From Plasmodium malariae (Eukaryota; Apicomplexa; Aconoidasida; Haemosporida; Plasmodiidae): a DNA stretch of 64,000 nt. The translations under genes and the position numbers were made by a program. Location: contig NC_041782.1 in NCBI RefSeq assembly GCF_900090045.1, positions 1,769,001 through 1,833,000 of the forward strand, read 5' to 3'. Shown one piece after another: positions 47,591-59,377 of the stretch. The notes under the pieces are model-generated. The model saw nothing but the letters and a program-made list of their open reading frames with translations. It ran no database searches and was not told the DNA's origin. Numbering within the stretch: the stretch's first letter is position 1; the number at the start of each line of letters is the position of its first letter.

Positions 47591-48466
47591 CTATTTTCCC
47601 TTCTTTCGCCTTTTTAAAATTGTACACATTTTTTTTTTTTTTTTTTTTTTTTTTGCAATAAGGACATAGGGGAGGAATGCATTTTATTTTTGACAATATA
47701 TACTCCTAATTGCTTACATTTTTTAAACCTAATTTTTAAGGTTTGCTTTTTGCGCAGATAGATTTTTTTTTTTTTATGTTACAGTTTTTCACGTGTGAAT
47801 CTGTGAGTACTTGATATTAAGAAGGTACGAATACCGCACAGATGAGTATACATACACACATATACACGTATATGCGTGAGTATATATATAGGGAGAGAGT
47901 GAAATATTGGCAAAGGTACTAACAAGTAGAAGGAAATTTTTCACAAATAAATGCATTTATGCCAAAATTTTGATTAGACAACGGATAAATAAAAGCACGT
48001 AAACAATGTGCGAATTGTTGACATTTTTGTAATGAAAATTAAAAATTTTGCTAAAGACAGAAGTAGGAACCAAAAAAAAAAAAAAATTAATTAACAAACA
48101 AAAATGTATAACATGAATGTATATAAATATGTACAATGGGCATATTTATCGAAGGATAAACTTAAAAAGAAACTTCAGTATATCATCCATTTGGTGAATT
48201 TAAAAAAAAAAAAAAAAAAATTTATTTTTCCCAGGCAAAAAAATATATGAACATATCAGCTTATGTACACTAGTAAAAAGTACTCAGTCATTATGAACGG
48301 TTTAGTATATAAAGTTATATGGGTTAAATAGGGTGACAAATAATATGGAAAAAACAAAAAAAAGGAAGCAGCAAGGATATATCAAAATATACACAGATAA
48401 AAAAACGAGTTAGGCCGCTAAATATATATATACATATGTATGTTAGTGCTTCACAAATCTCGGACT
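47591..48466. other. Convergent intergenic spacer
   Basis: 3' flanks of the unknown plus-strand gene and the minus-strand YTH gene. A T run at 47631-47654, poly(A) at 48072-48085 and 48203-48220, and short AT repeats. Nothing coding was seen. Confidence 0.7.
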
Positions 48467-50311
48467 TTATTTTAGCTGTAGCATTTTTTGCTGCCATACT
48501 AATAGGGATTTTTCATACAAATCAATATATTCGTCATAATTCATGTTTGTCAGATCTATCGGGAAAATGTGTAAAGCTGGGTTATATATATTAAATAAAT
48601 TATACTGCGATTCTTCTTGTATAGTTCGAATGGGGTTGTAATTTGTATTTGAATTATTATTTGAAGGGCTCAATGTTCCTATCTGCTTTTTTTCATCCGT
48701 ACATGGACTTCCTACTGAATTGTTTTCATTAACATCTTGTGCTGTTTGTATGTTTTTTTTAGGTTGCGTATCTCTGTGTATATAAGAAAAAAGAATTTAA
48801 AAAAAATATATATATGGAATATCATATTGTTGAAATGGTTAGTCATCTTATGACCGATGAAACAAATATACGAAAAAGCGCAAGAACAATTCTCGGAAAA
48901 CAGTAATACGTGTGTATAAATATGTACATATACATGTACATACATACACACATGCATATACACACATATACATTAACATAACTATTCAGTTAATTACGCT
49001 ATATTGTTTATTTTGACAAACTTCGCTTCAAATATCTCACACAGTTTAATTCCTGCTATTTGTTCGATTTCCTAGAAAAAAAAAAGGTACACACATAATA
49101 GCTTATTTTTGTAATTACATAATTTTACCTTGCATGCGCATAATTAATTTACACTTTTGCATTGCCTGTTCATATTTTTTTACGTTATAAAATTACCTGA
49201 CCATCTCTACCAACTTTTATTGGTTTGTTTTCATTCAAGCTGTTTTTCAAGTGGGACACTTCCTGGAAAGCTACGTCAACTCTGCATTTGCAAGGGTGAA
49301 TAGCATATATGTATTTACATTGATATTTTCGCGTATACACAAGTTCATGTTATTCCTGTTATTGTTATTCTTATTCTTACTGTTAATATTTTATTTACTT
49401 ATTTATTTACTTATTTATTTTTATTTTATTACACTCTAATCCACTGGATGTCGAAGTTTCTCCCCCGAAATATTTTGTCGTCATAATAAAAATAAACATG
49501 ATTGTTTTTTGACATACCAGGCCTACATTAAGGGGTGTGGGAAGTGAACATGAACGCATATATGTATATATATTTTTACATATATATAAATGTGCGGTAT
49601 ATACATATGTGCATACACATCAGACCCGTTACGTAATGAATATGCCTGAGCAGGAACATTATTACTGGCACTACTTTGACCAACATAAATATATTATAAT
49701 GTAAGAATAAAATTATAAACAATTATGATATTGAGTTAAAAGGAAGAAACATAAAAAAATTACTTTGATTGCATAATGGCATAACCGCAAAATTTAGAAC
49801 TTCCATTAACGGAGAATATTAAAACGACGTAGTCATTTTCCTGACATGGAAAGGTAAAATTTTTTTTTTATGAATTTAAGAAAATATTAATTTAATGCAT
49901 TAATAAAGAAGTATGTCATTAATGTGTGGACATCAAATATCTTTTTCGGGTGTAGAGAAAATGTATGTATGTATGTATGTATTTATGTATGTATGTATGT
50001 ATTCGTATGTATGTATTCGTATGTATGTACATATAATATATACATATATACGCATTTAATAATTTCCATATTTTCAATATTGAAAATTATTATTTTTTGA
50101 TGTTACATATGGTTTACCACAAAAGCAGTGACGAATTTATTTTCGTTTTTTGGAGTTGTTGCCCATATATTAAAATTTAAAGAAATTGAAATGTTTTTGT
50201 CTGAAGAGCTCTTAATGAGAAAAAACTTAGTTTTTGCACGTGAGTCTAACATTACGTGAAAATAAAGGAGTGGCATTTCAAATGTATAACGTTTTATTTA
50301 CACGCATATAT

Positions 50312-50391
<80 letters not shown>

Positions 50392-50549
50392 TCAGTTTAA
50401 AATATAGCTATACACTTCATTTTTGTGCACATAAATGCGTAATACTAATACATATGTGCATATATACATCATGTTTAGTCTTCTTGTTTTTTACATAAAT
50501 TTTTGACATCCTGGAATGGAGGCACTAAGGCAGAGCAACTATTATTCAT
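48467..50549 (-). CDS. YTH2: YTH-domain m6A-binding protein (7 exons)
   Basis: Exons: 50495-50549, 50118-50245, 49764-49840, 49433-49522, 49197-49281, 48998-49071 and 48467-48773. Phases agree throughout and give 271 residues. The YTH domain begins almost at the N-terminus: KNLYSRAKTKFFLIKS, FNIWATT with the first cage Trp, LIFSVNGSSKFCGYA, FRGRNFDIQWI with a second conserved Trp, LNENKPIKVGRDGQEIE and LCEIF. This matches the canonical order of YTH proteins, which bind N6-methyladenosine in RNA. The NENKPIK-RDGQEIE block resembles YTHDC1 more than YTHDF proteins. The last exon is a roughly 100-residue polar tail. The split over many tiny exons hides the gene from ORF scanning. By memory of synteny it is P. 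falciparum YTH2, reported to affect mRNA stability or translation; that function is from the literature, not from this sequence. Confidence 0.92.
50306..50388. repeat. (TA)n microsatellite upstream of YTH exon 2
   Basis: About 35 TA dinucleotides with a few interruptions, inside intron 1 of the YTH gene (50246-50494). Confidence 0.93.
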
Positions 50550-51745
50550 TGTAAAATAAAAAAAGGAAAAATGGAAAAACGAGAGAGCAGAAAAAAGAAA
50601 TGAAGAAAAGAAGAAAAGAAGAAAAGAAGAGAAGAAAAAATGAAAAAATATCTTTCTGGAAAAAAGCATTTACATTAAACTTTTTTTCGATTTACATGAA
50701 AAATTAGAAGCTCCAATTTTATATTTTAACTTTTTCCATACATGAAAATAAAGTAAAAAAAAAATTAAAAAAATAAAATATGATAAAATGAGATAAAATA
50801 AGATAAAAATGAATGGCACTTCCTTCCTTCTCAACAAACCATACATTTCGTAAAATTTATTAATAATATAATGATAATATAATAATAATGTAATTATATA
50901 ATTATAATCTTTTTAAAAGGAAAACAATTCATTTTTCATATTTTCTGCACCTCGGTCAGCATCCGTGCGTATTATAAATTCTTACAAAGTATAAAAAAAA
51001 AAAAAAAAAAAAAGGGATTAAAAAAGAATGAAAGAACAAAAAACGAACATGTAGGCTTTGTAATCTGTTTAATAATATTTATTTTTTGGGAATTCTCATT
51101 TTGGAAGGTTTGACATACTTATTATAAAAATTAACAAACACATAAATGTAAGATGAAAAATCAACATAAATGTAATTTTATATAACTGAATATATGTTAC
51201 AGTTAACGAAAAACTTTATAGATTTTTTGCATGTGTAGCATAGTATGCAAATGAAAAAAGTAGTTAAGATATATGAATGAGCAAATATAAAAATGTAAAA
51301 TAAGGAAAACATCTTTTTCACCGTTTTGTATTTTAGTGTTACTAAGTTTGACAATTATACTATGACAGTTTTACGACGACAATTTTACCACGCCCGTTTT
51401 ACCAATTTTGACGCTAATTTGTTTTCTTCTATCCTTAAAAGAGAAATAATGAAACGATATAAACTTTGTTTGCCCCCCTCGTTGTGATCCAAAAAATAGT
51501 TGTCTACTTGCTGCAGTATAATATTTTGTAAATTCAGCTTTGAGTAAAGTGCATATATAGGGAAAAAAAAAAAAAATTGGAAAAAAAAAGGAAAAAAAGG
51601 TAGAGAAAAAAAAAAAAAAAAAAATCAGCATAATAAAGAATTACATATACCAAAGTAGTCTAACAAAATAGACACATGCATAAATATCATGAAGCGGCAG
51701 ACGATATGTTACATTTAAAGTGGTTTACTCGTCAGATTTAACGTA
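50550..51745. other. Divergent promoter region
   Basis: Between the YTH gene (-) and the SBP2-like gene (+). It is A+T-rich, with a G+A-rich stretch (50556-50640), poly(A) runs at 50993-51013 and 51607-51624, and no convincing ORF. Confidence 0.7.
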
Positions 51746-53329
51746 ATGACAATGAAAGCATATAGCGTAAAAAATAATGTAGAAACTATGGGGGAAAATA
51801 CACACATCTTGCGCACAAAATGTAATTTAGTTAATATGAAGGGAGGGAGGAACATACAAATGAGTTCTTCGAAAAACTTAAGAAGCATAACGAATACAAA
51901 TAAACGTTACAAAAATGAAGAAGAAATAAATAACAGATACATAAATATAGGAAATAGAAGTGTAAAAATTACTTTTAGTAGTGATAAAAAAAAGAGGAAA
52001 GAACAACGAAAAAAAAGAAAAATGCGTATATTGGCTAGTCAAAAAAAAAAAAAAGGGAAAGAACTCAAGAATAGAAAAAAACTGATTGATAACTTATACA
52101 AGATTTTGGATACTGAAAAAGAAAAAGGGAATATTTATTTTTTACCGAAGAGGTTAAAAAAAAAAAAAAAATTGAAATTAAAAAGAATGATAATTTTAGA
52201 AAAAGAAGTCAAAAATACCATTTATCATGATTTAATGCAAAGATGTAAAAATAAAGAAAATTTAACAAGTAGTGAAAAAGACGCGTATTTTTATTTACTT
52301 AAAAATAAAACAAAATGGAAGTTAAAAAACCATTGTGTCCTTTTTTATCTCAAAAAGGGTAAGCAAATTTGTTCCCTTGAGGAAAGGCATAAAATAAAAA
52401 AAAGGTATTTCTTAACCAATTACTTTTATAAAAATGAAGAAAAAGATGATAATGTAATAATAAGCAGTAATGGGAACATTGCCAAAGAAGTGAGTAGTAT
52501 AAAAAAAATCATCCTCCTTTGGAATAAGAAATACGTAAAGTACGCAAAAAAGAATACAAAGAAGGTACATAATGAGAGGAAAAATACGTCATCTACATGT
52601 TATTACAAAAAAAAAAATGTACAAAATGTGGAGTATAAATGTAGTGAAGCAACTACCCACGGACAGCAGAATAAAATTGTGAGGTATAATTACATAAAGG
52701 ATGAGAAGGGGAATGGTAAGAATCAGATAAGCAACTGTGTGGTGCAGGAGATTAACTTTAACACGGAAGAAGTTATAAATACAGAGATGGAAAATTCCCT
52801 GAATAGCAAGATAATTACTGAATATAGGAATAAAGAACAAATGAAAAAAGATATACTAAAAAATGAGAAAATTTTAAATTATATAGTTGTAAGCAAAATA
52901 GAAAAAAAAATATATATGAACGAATATGTTGATCATGAGATAACGGACGAATTGAATAATTTGGTTAAAGACTTTTTACAAAAAATTTCCAAGTCCCATG
53001 AAAAGCTGTTATTATTAAAAAAGAAAAGATATTACTTAGGTTTAAAAGAAAGCTATAAGCATATATGTATAAACGAACCAAAGTTAGTTTTAGTTGCTCC
53101 AAATATTGAACCAATGCTAAATAACACATTTAATGATATAATTCTTAAAATAATTTGTAAATGCAAAGAAAAAAATATTCCTTTGGTGTTTGCCTTAAGC
53201 AAGAACTTGCTAGGTAAATGCATAAACAAATCGAGACAGTCAATCATTTGTATAGTTAATAACGACTCGTATATAAAGGAATGTAATAGCATTATAAACT
53301 TGGCAAGTTCCCTTAAAATATACAAATAA
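51746..53329 (+). CDS. SECIS-binding protein 2-like (L7Ae-domain) protein
   Basis: Single exon, 527 residues, highly basic. The C-terminal 120 residues form an L7Ae/L30e kink-turn RNA-binding domain. From about 431, YYLGLKESYKHI corresponds to the RGxxExxK-type RNA contact loop; then LVLVAPNIEPM, NIPLVFALSKNLLGKCINK and a final helical segment. The phrase order RRLVxGLREVxKH, then IIxPNxE, then IPFVFALxRKxLGRxxNK is diagnostic of animal SBP2 (SECISBP2), rather than of ribosomal L7Ae or NHP2. The preceding segment (LVKDFLQKISKSHEKLLLLK) matches the SBP2 region just before this domain. SBP2 recruits the selenocysteine elongation factor to SECIS elements in selenoprotein mRNAs, and Plasmodium is known to encode selenoproteins. 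The N-terminal 400 residues are Lys-rich and unassigned. Recoding function is inferred from the family. Confidence 0.82.
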   Translation: MTMKAYSVKNNVETMGENTHILRTKCNLVNMKGGRNIQMSSSKNLRSITNTNKRYKNEEEINNRYINIGNRSVKITFSSDKKKRKEQRKKRKMRILASQKKKKGKELKNRKKLIDNLYKILDTEKEKGNIYFLPKRLKKKKKLKLKRMIILEKEVKNTIYHDLMQRCKNKENLTSSEKDAYFYLLKNKTKWKLKNHCVLFYLKKGKQICSLEERHKIKKRYFLTNYFYKNEEKDDNVIISSNGNIAKEVSSIKKIILLWNKKYVKYAKKNTKKVHNERKNTSSTCYYKKKNVQNVEYKCSEATTHGQQNKIVRYNYIKDEKGNGKNQISNCVVQEINFNTEEVINTEMENSLNSKIITEYRNKEQMKKDILKNEKILNYIVVSKIEKKIYMNEYVDHEITDELNNLVKDFLQKISKSHEKLLLLKKKRYYLGLKESYKHICINEPKLVLVAPNIEPMLNNTFNDIILKIICKCKEKNIPLVFALSKNLLGKCINKSRQSIICIVNNDSYIKECNSIINLASSLKIYK

Positions 53330-54413
53330 TCTGTGTGCACTATGTACTATTTTTTCTTTTTTTATTACTTTAAAATACGTTTGAACATTTTAAAATTTTA
53401 GCTAGCTGTTCATGTTCTCCGATACATTACTACCATTCTATTTTATCCTCTTTTATGTCTTTTTGATATGAGTGAAAAGAATTTTCATTTCGTATTTTTG
53501 AGTAACCACATGTATACAATTTTAGGAAATTTTTAATACATTCATTCTATTCTTATTGAGTTAGTTTTTTTATGCCCCCCCAATCTTGGCCTAATTTATT
53601 TTTTTTTTTTTTTTTTTTTTGTTCATGTGTGTGTACGTGTATGTGTATGTGTGTGTATGTGTATGTGTGTGTATGTGTATGTGTGTGTGTTTGTATTTGT
53701 ATTTGTGTATGTGCAAAAAATATTTTAAGGTCCTGGAAATTATGTACAGTACATGTAAACCTGAGCATACGTATGCATATAACACACGTACACATATATA
53801 TTTAAAATATGCACATGCAATGTAGACACATACATAATAGACTTATACACATTTTCACGTACTAATATTTGCACTCACATTTTTTCAACAAACTGAATTT
53901 TCTGTTGTTTACCATTCAGTGAAATGGTATTTGCTTCTTTTCCAACAAAATTGCATTTAAGTATTTTCGAACTCTATATAAGCTTCCATCAATTATGAAA
54001 TAATTTTTTTATTTCTTAAAATTTTAATTGTTAATCTTAAAATGGTGTACTATATAGTACATATATATATATATATATATGTATATGTATGTATATATGT
54101 TTTCCCTCCTTAAGAGTTGAGGTATTTCAACACGCCCATTTTATAAAGTTGCTACAGTTTTATGAACACATAAACACATGTTTACATATACATGCAATTT
54201 ACAATGTTAATTTTTCGTTAAATAAATAAATAATAAAAAAAAAAAAGAAAAAAGAAAAAATGTGCATTATAAAGTTATACGTATAAAAAAAAAAGAAAAA
54301 AATTAACATTATAAAGTATGTATAAAAAAAAAAAAAAAGGAAAAACTACGCATTATAAAGATATATAGATAAAAAAAAAAGGGAAATATACTTGATTTAA
54401 ATATTTTGTACTT
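53330..54413. other. Convergent intergenic spacer
   Basis: 3' flanks of the SBP2-like (+) and P2 (-) genes. It contains T20 at 53600-53620 next to a GTGTAT microsatellite, (TA)n near 54059-54082, and three A-rich imperfect repeats containing ATTATAAAG at about 54236-54380. No gene was seen. Confidence 0.7.
53622..53714. repeat. (GTGTAT)n microsatellite
   Basis: A GTGTAT/GTGT hexamer-type repeat of about 90 bases. It is open in several frames on both strands, giving Cys/Val or His/Thr runs that are not genes. Confidence 0.93.
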
Positions 54414-54752
54414 TTAACCAAATAAAGAAAATCCTAAATCGTCCTCTTCCTCTTCTTCTTCCTCTTTTTTTTCTTCTTTCTTTTCTTCTTTCTTCGCTTC
54501 ACCTGCTTCAGCTGCAGCTGGTCCACCGGCAGCAGCGCCTCCTCCACCTCCAATATTTTGCAGTTTCTTTAATCCATCAGTAATTAATTCATGATACACT
54601 TTTCCCTTTAAAGATGATATAAAATTCTTTAATACTTCATCTTCTACACCTGCATTGACAGCACCTAGTACACTCTTAACCTCCTTTTCTCCTGGGTTTT
54701 CATTACCTCCTAACACACACATCAGGTAAGCTGCTACATATTTCATGGCCAT
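54414..54752 (-). CDS. RPLP2: 60S acidic ribosomal protein P2
   Basis: 112 residues, single coding exon. It starts MAMKYVAAYLMCVLGGNENP, followed by the four-helix dimerisation domain (VKSVLGAVNAGVEDEVLKNF, LITDGLKKLQNIGGG). A Gly/Ala hinge and a Lys/Glu tail follow, ending DDLGFSLFG, the invariant P-protein terminus that binds elongation factors. The length is as expected for P2. I chose the ATG at 54752 because ATG-GCC-ATG fits the conserved MAMKY start; the frame is open further upstream only across a poly(T) tract that is best read as the end of a 5'UTR intron. Product: lateral stalk of the cytosolic 60S subunit, paired with P1 and P0. P. falciparum P2 has also been reported at the infected-cell surface; nothing here addresses that. 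Confidence 0.97.
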   Translation of the reverse strand: MAMKYVAAYLMCVLGGNENPGEKEVKSVLGAVNAGVEDEVLKNFISSLKGKVYHELITDGLKKLQNIGGGGGAAAGGPAAAEAGEAKKEEKKEEKKEEEEEEEDDLGFSLFG

Positions 54753-54760
54753 TTTGCCTC

Positions 54761-54764
54761 CTAC

Positions 54765-54797
<33 letters not shown>

Positions 54798-55241
54798 CAT
54801 AAATCCATATTTGAAGAATAGAAACTGTTGTAACATGTACGAATGTAATATGAACATAATATTACACATAAGTTTATATATGCACGCGTTCATTTATTAA
54901 CCTTTTAAAAGTTTTAAAAAAAGAGCATTATGAAAAAAGGTTAAATATCACACACGTACATTACGCAGTAACTGCAGGGGATGCACAGCCGGCACTTTAT
55001 CATTATGTACTTATGTATGTATATGTTCGTAGGTACGCATATATAAGTGTATATGTATGTACACATATAAGCGCGCTCAGGCACTATAAAATTATATTAA
55101 TTTTGTAACACGAGCGACATACTATACACTTAAACAAATATAACATGTCGTACTGTAAAAAAAGTGTACTACATAAGGAAGGCCCATATACATACATACA
55201 TACATATATGCGAACATAAAGAAGGCTCGTATTCTTCTTAC
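54761..55241 (-). other. Likely 5'UTR intron of the P2 gene
   Basis: On the minus strand a consensus donor (AAAAG followed by GTAAGAAG, intron starting at 55241) and a strong acceptor (long T tract, then GTAG, intron ending at 54761) enclose 481 non-coding bases. The acceptor lies 8 bases before the start codon. Inferred from splice signals only. Confidence 0.6.
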
Positions 55242-56013
55242 CTTTTAATAGCTAAATGTATTGAGATGAGAAAAAACAAAATGGATAAGTAAAAATTTTA
55301 TTTTTCTTATTTGTGTATTATTTCAAAAATTAAAGAGAGGATTTTTCTTAAGCCTTGTAAATCAGCGAAAAAAATATTTATAAAAAGTAAAAAAAATTAT
55401 TTTGTACTATTTTTATTTTCCTATTAAAAAATTAATAAATAACAGCTGCTACTTGTTTAAAATTAAAAAAAAAAATAAATAAAATAAATAAATATAAATA
55501 TATAATGACGTAAAAATGGGTAGAACATTTTATCTGCAATGATGAGAAAAAATATGTACGATTACGTAAGTGTAAGCAAATGTATGTGATATGCCGTTTA
55601 TTTTTTGCTTTATTTAAATACTGAATAATTTTTATATTTATTTTTTTTTTTTCGCCTGTTATATGCGATTATGCATACGAGTTTAAAATTATGCAGTTTA
55701 TAAAGTTTACGAAGATTAAGAAGTTTTACGAAGCGCTTAATACTGTAGGGGTTAAGAGACTATAACATGTAGAAATATTATTAAGGCAGTTCTTTCGAGA
55801 TCATATATTGGTACATACATATATATATGTATATATATTTGTATATGTACATTTGCATATACATATGTATGTATAAACCTCGAAGCATAGCTTAAATAAT
55901 ATTATGCGCTATTTTTTTTTTTTCGGTGTTCAAAGTGCAGTGAATGGTTAATAAAGTACAGGTGCTATACATAGTAAGCGTTCCTAATAATGCCCATATA
56001 AATGTATGTACGC

Positions 56014-56049
<36 letters not shown>

Positions 56050-56994
56050 GTATATATATATATGTATATATGTATATATAACATTATTAACACTCTAACG
56101 AAGGCTGCAAAAAATGAAGATCATTTTGCAAAGAACGCTTATGATTAAAAACGCCTTTTGGCTTTTCTGTGTTTACCATAGTTTCATAATTACACATAAA
56201 AGGGAAGCGATGTATATATATATGAATGTATATGCTTATATTTACATACGTACATATATATATACAGCATACATACTTCGCTTCCCCCCTATTTTAATTC
56301 CATTTTTAAGCCCTTATTGTTTTCCATTAAAAATTTATTTTAATATTAAAAAAATAAAGCCATATATATCATACGGTAAAAATAGGTTTACGACTATATA
56401 ATTTTTTTTTTTTTTTAAAAACGAAGTTTATATATACAGCATATACTTTAAATGCCAAAATGGTTAAGAGGTATGCGGTATGTTGCAAGCTGTAAGTACT
56501 AAGCAGTACGAGATTACATCAATTTGAACATTGGAAATTTGAAAAATAAAAAAAAAGGGAGTAATTCATTAATACTAATTTTTGATTCTTCACGTTAAAA
56601 AATGGAGTTGGAATATGAAACAAAATATCCATGTATAGGGGCGCATGCACATATGTACGTTCTAAAGTACATGTACACCAATACATACACGTGCACAAAT
56701 GCACAAATGCACAAATGCACAAATGCACAAATGCACAAATGCACAAATGCACAAATGCACAAATGCACAAATGCACAAATGCACAAATGCACAAATGCAC
56801 AAATGCACAAATGCACAAATACCATGTGTCTCCAAATATCAAATCGCAAGCAAATGGGCGCGTATGAACGCACATATATATCATACCCCTACGTGGACAA
56901 TCCCCCCCTCTCCCCCTAAAAAAAATAAAAAAACTCGTGCACAAAACCAACAAAAGCATACACTTTTTTGTGTTCTTTTTCGCACTTGACATGA
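55242..56994. other. Intergenic spacer upstream of P2
   Basis: Upstream region of P2 (-) and 3' flank of asparagine synthetase (-). It contains (TA)n and TATG repeats (55820-55850 and 56010-56080), a T14 run (56401-56415) and a perfect 8-bp tandem repeat (56693-56820). A plus-strand ORF at 56114-56401 is unconvincing (see findings). Confidence 0.65.
56693..56820. repeat. Perfect 8-bp tandem repeat, 16 copies
   Basis: Exactly 128 bases of the unit GCACAAAT. Since 8 is not a multiple of 3, every frame cycles through the same 8-residue peptide, giving long false ORFs on both strands. Confidence 0.98.
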
Positions 56995-59335
56995 TTACAT
57001 AAAATTTCGATCTTCATCAGAGAGTATATGCATTACTTTCACGTCTTCAAACTGCTTGCAGTTTGTATGTACTCCTAGGACTGATCTACCTGACTGGTCA
57101 GCATTTTCTTTAAACGTTTTGTCCCATTCAACTGCTTTGCTAGTAGAGCATGCGATGGATGGTCCTTCCGGTACTGATTCTTGAGCACACTGTTCAGGAA
57201 AGCATTCGGAAAAAATACATCTATACAAATATGCTTCTTTTGTTTTTGGAGTATTATATGGGAAAAGAAAAGGTGCTCTTGAAAATTGAGTGTTAGAAAT
57301 TTTTTTGTCTGCATATTCTTTTAATCCATCAATCCAGTTATAACCTACACCATCTGAAAATTGCTCTTTTTGCCTGTACAAAATATGGTCGGGTAAATAA
57401 CCAGAAAAAGCTTTTCTTAAAATATCTTTTTCTATTCTATTATTTGTACACATTTTTTCTTGCGGATCAATATTCATAACTAATTCTAGTAGTTCTAAAT
57501 CAAGGAAAGGAACACGAGCTTCTATTCCAAATGCCATAGTTGATTTATTTGCTCGTAACACATCATATATATGTAAGTCATGTACTTTTCTTTGTAATTC
57601 TCTATGAAATTCTTCTCTATTAGGAGCCTTATGAAAATATAAATACCCACCAAATATTTCATCCGCTCCTTCACCACTTAAAACCATTTTTACACAACTA
57701 CTTTTTATTAATCGAGATAAGATATACATAGGTGTAGATGCACGTATTGTTGTAATATCATACGTTTCGATATGATAAATAACATCATGTAACGAGTCGA
57801 CTCCTTCCTCTACAGTGAAATGAAATTCTGTATGGTTACTGCCCAAGAAATTTGCTACTTCTCTTGCTGCTTTTAGGTCAGGTGAATTGTTTAGTCCTAT
57901 GGAAAAGCTCTTCAACTTATTTGGACCAATTGCATCATTGCTGTTGCTCAAAGGTGCGCAGTTATTATGGTCAATATGACTGCCAATTTGACTGTCTGTG
58001 TGACTACCTCTGTTTAGACTTTTCAAATGCTTCGCTATAATCGCAGCTACAATGGACGAGTCCAACCCCCCTGACAACAAAACTCCAAAAGGAACATCTC
58101 CCATTAGTCTTTTCAATACAGAGCGCTCTAAATGTAAACGGATTTGCTCTAAGTCAGCTTTATTGTTTGGTATTGGACTCTTTAAGTCCCACCATGTAGG
58201 AGAAAAGTACCTAACAAATTCTCCTCTATTATTATTATTTAAATAATAATGACCAGGAGGAAAAGAAACGTATCTAATACAATCATATTTTAAGGCTTTA
58301 AATTCCGAAGCAAACCATATTGAACCATCGGCTGCATATCCTATATAAAGTGGACATATACCTATAGGATCTCTAAAAGCAAAAAAAGTATTATTTTTTG
58401 TATCACTTATAACTCCTGCAAATATTCCATATAACATTGAAGGAACTTTCTCTTTATATATTTTATATAAATTTGGTATAACTGCACAATCTGAATGACT
58501 TTTTAAATTCTTTAAAATGTCTTCACTAATTAAATTTTTTAATTCTATATGGTTATATACTTCCCCATTAATAGTTAAACATATTTCCTTCTCATCATCA
58601 TATAATGGTTGATTCCCTGAAAGAACGTCTACTATTGCTAGTCGCTCGTGGGCTAGTACGTTTGTTGTGCCATCATCATTTTCTTCGACCACTATGCCGT
58701 TCCAGTCGGGTCCCCGGTGTCTCAAGCTGTGCATGAATAGCGGTGCGCAAAAAGTGGTGCGTAAATAATGGTGCATAAATAGCGGTGCATAAATTGCGGT
58801 GCATAAATTGCGGTGCATAAATTGCGGTGCATAAATAGCACTGCGCATTATACGTATAATTTAATTCAAACACATACACGATCGAGCTGCTTTTTTAAAA
58901 TGGGGAAAATCAATAACATGTACACTAAAACGTACATACACAAATGCACATATACACAAAAAAAAAAAAAAAAAACATTCTTTTTATGATTTATATCTAC
59001 AAAATATTAAAACTTAATTCCTGAAGTTATCTCACATTTATCAATGATAAACGGTGCCAACTTCGGGACATGACCATCCCCGGAATGACATACATTTTTA
59101 CAAAGGGGAGGATGAAGAAAATGAGGAGATACGGCAAAGAATCAGAGAACAAATAAATGTAGAGGGTGAAAATATTAAAAAAAAAAAAAAAAAATACATA
59201 ATTTTTTATACATACATATATACATACATATATGCATACATATATACATACATATATACATACATATATACATACATATAAACATGCATATATACATACA
59301 TATATACATACATATATACATACATATATACATAA

Positions 59336-59377
<42 letters not shown>

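Noticed and set aside
53553..53825. ORFs on both strands over the GTGTAT repeat
   Set aside because: A dinucleotide/hexamer repeat read in several frames; no coding composition outside it.
56519..56992. Several Cys/His/Ala/Val ORFs on both strands
   Set aside because: The 8-bp perfect repeat cycles through one 8-residue peptide in all frames.
58727..58848. N-terminal extension of asparagine synthetase starting MRSAIYAPQF
   Set aside because: It is translated from the intronic 14-bp repeat and lacks the obligatory MCGI start, which was found at 59707.
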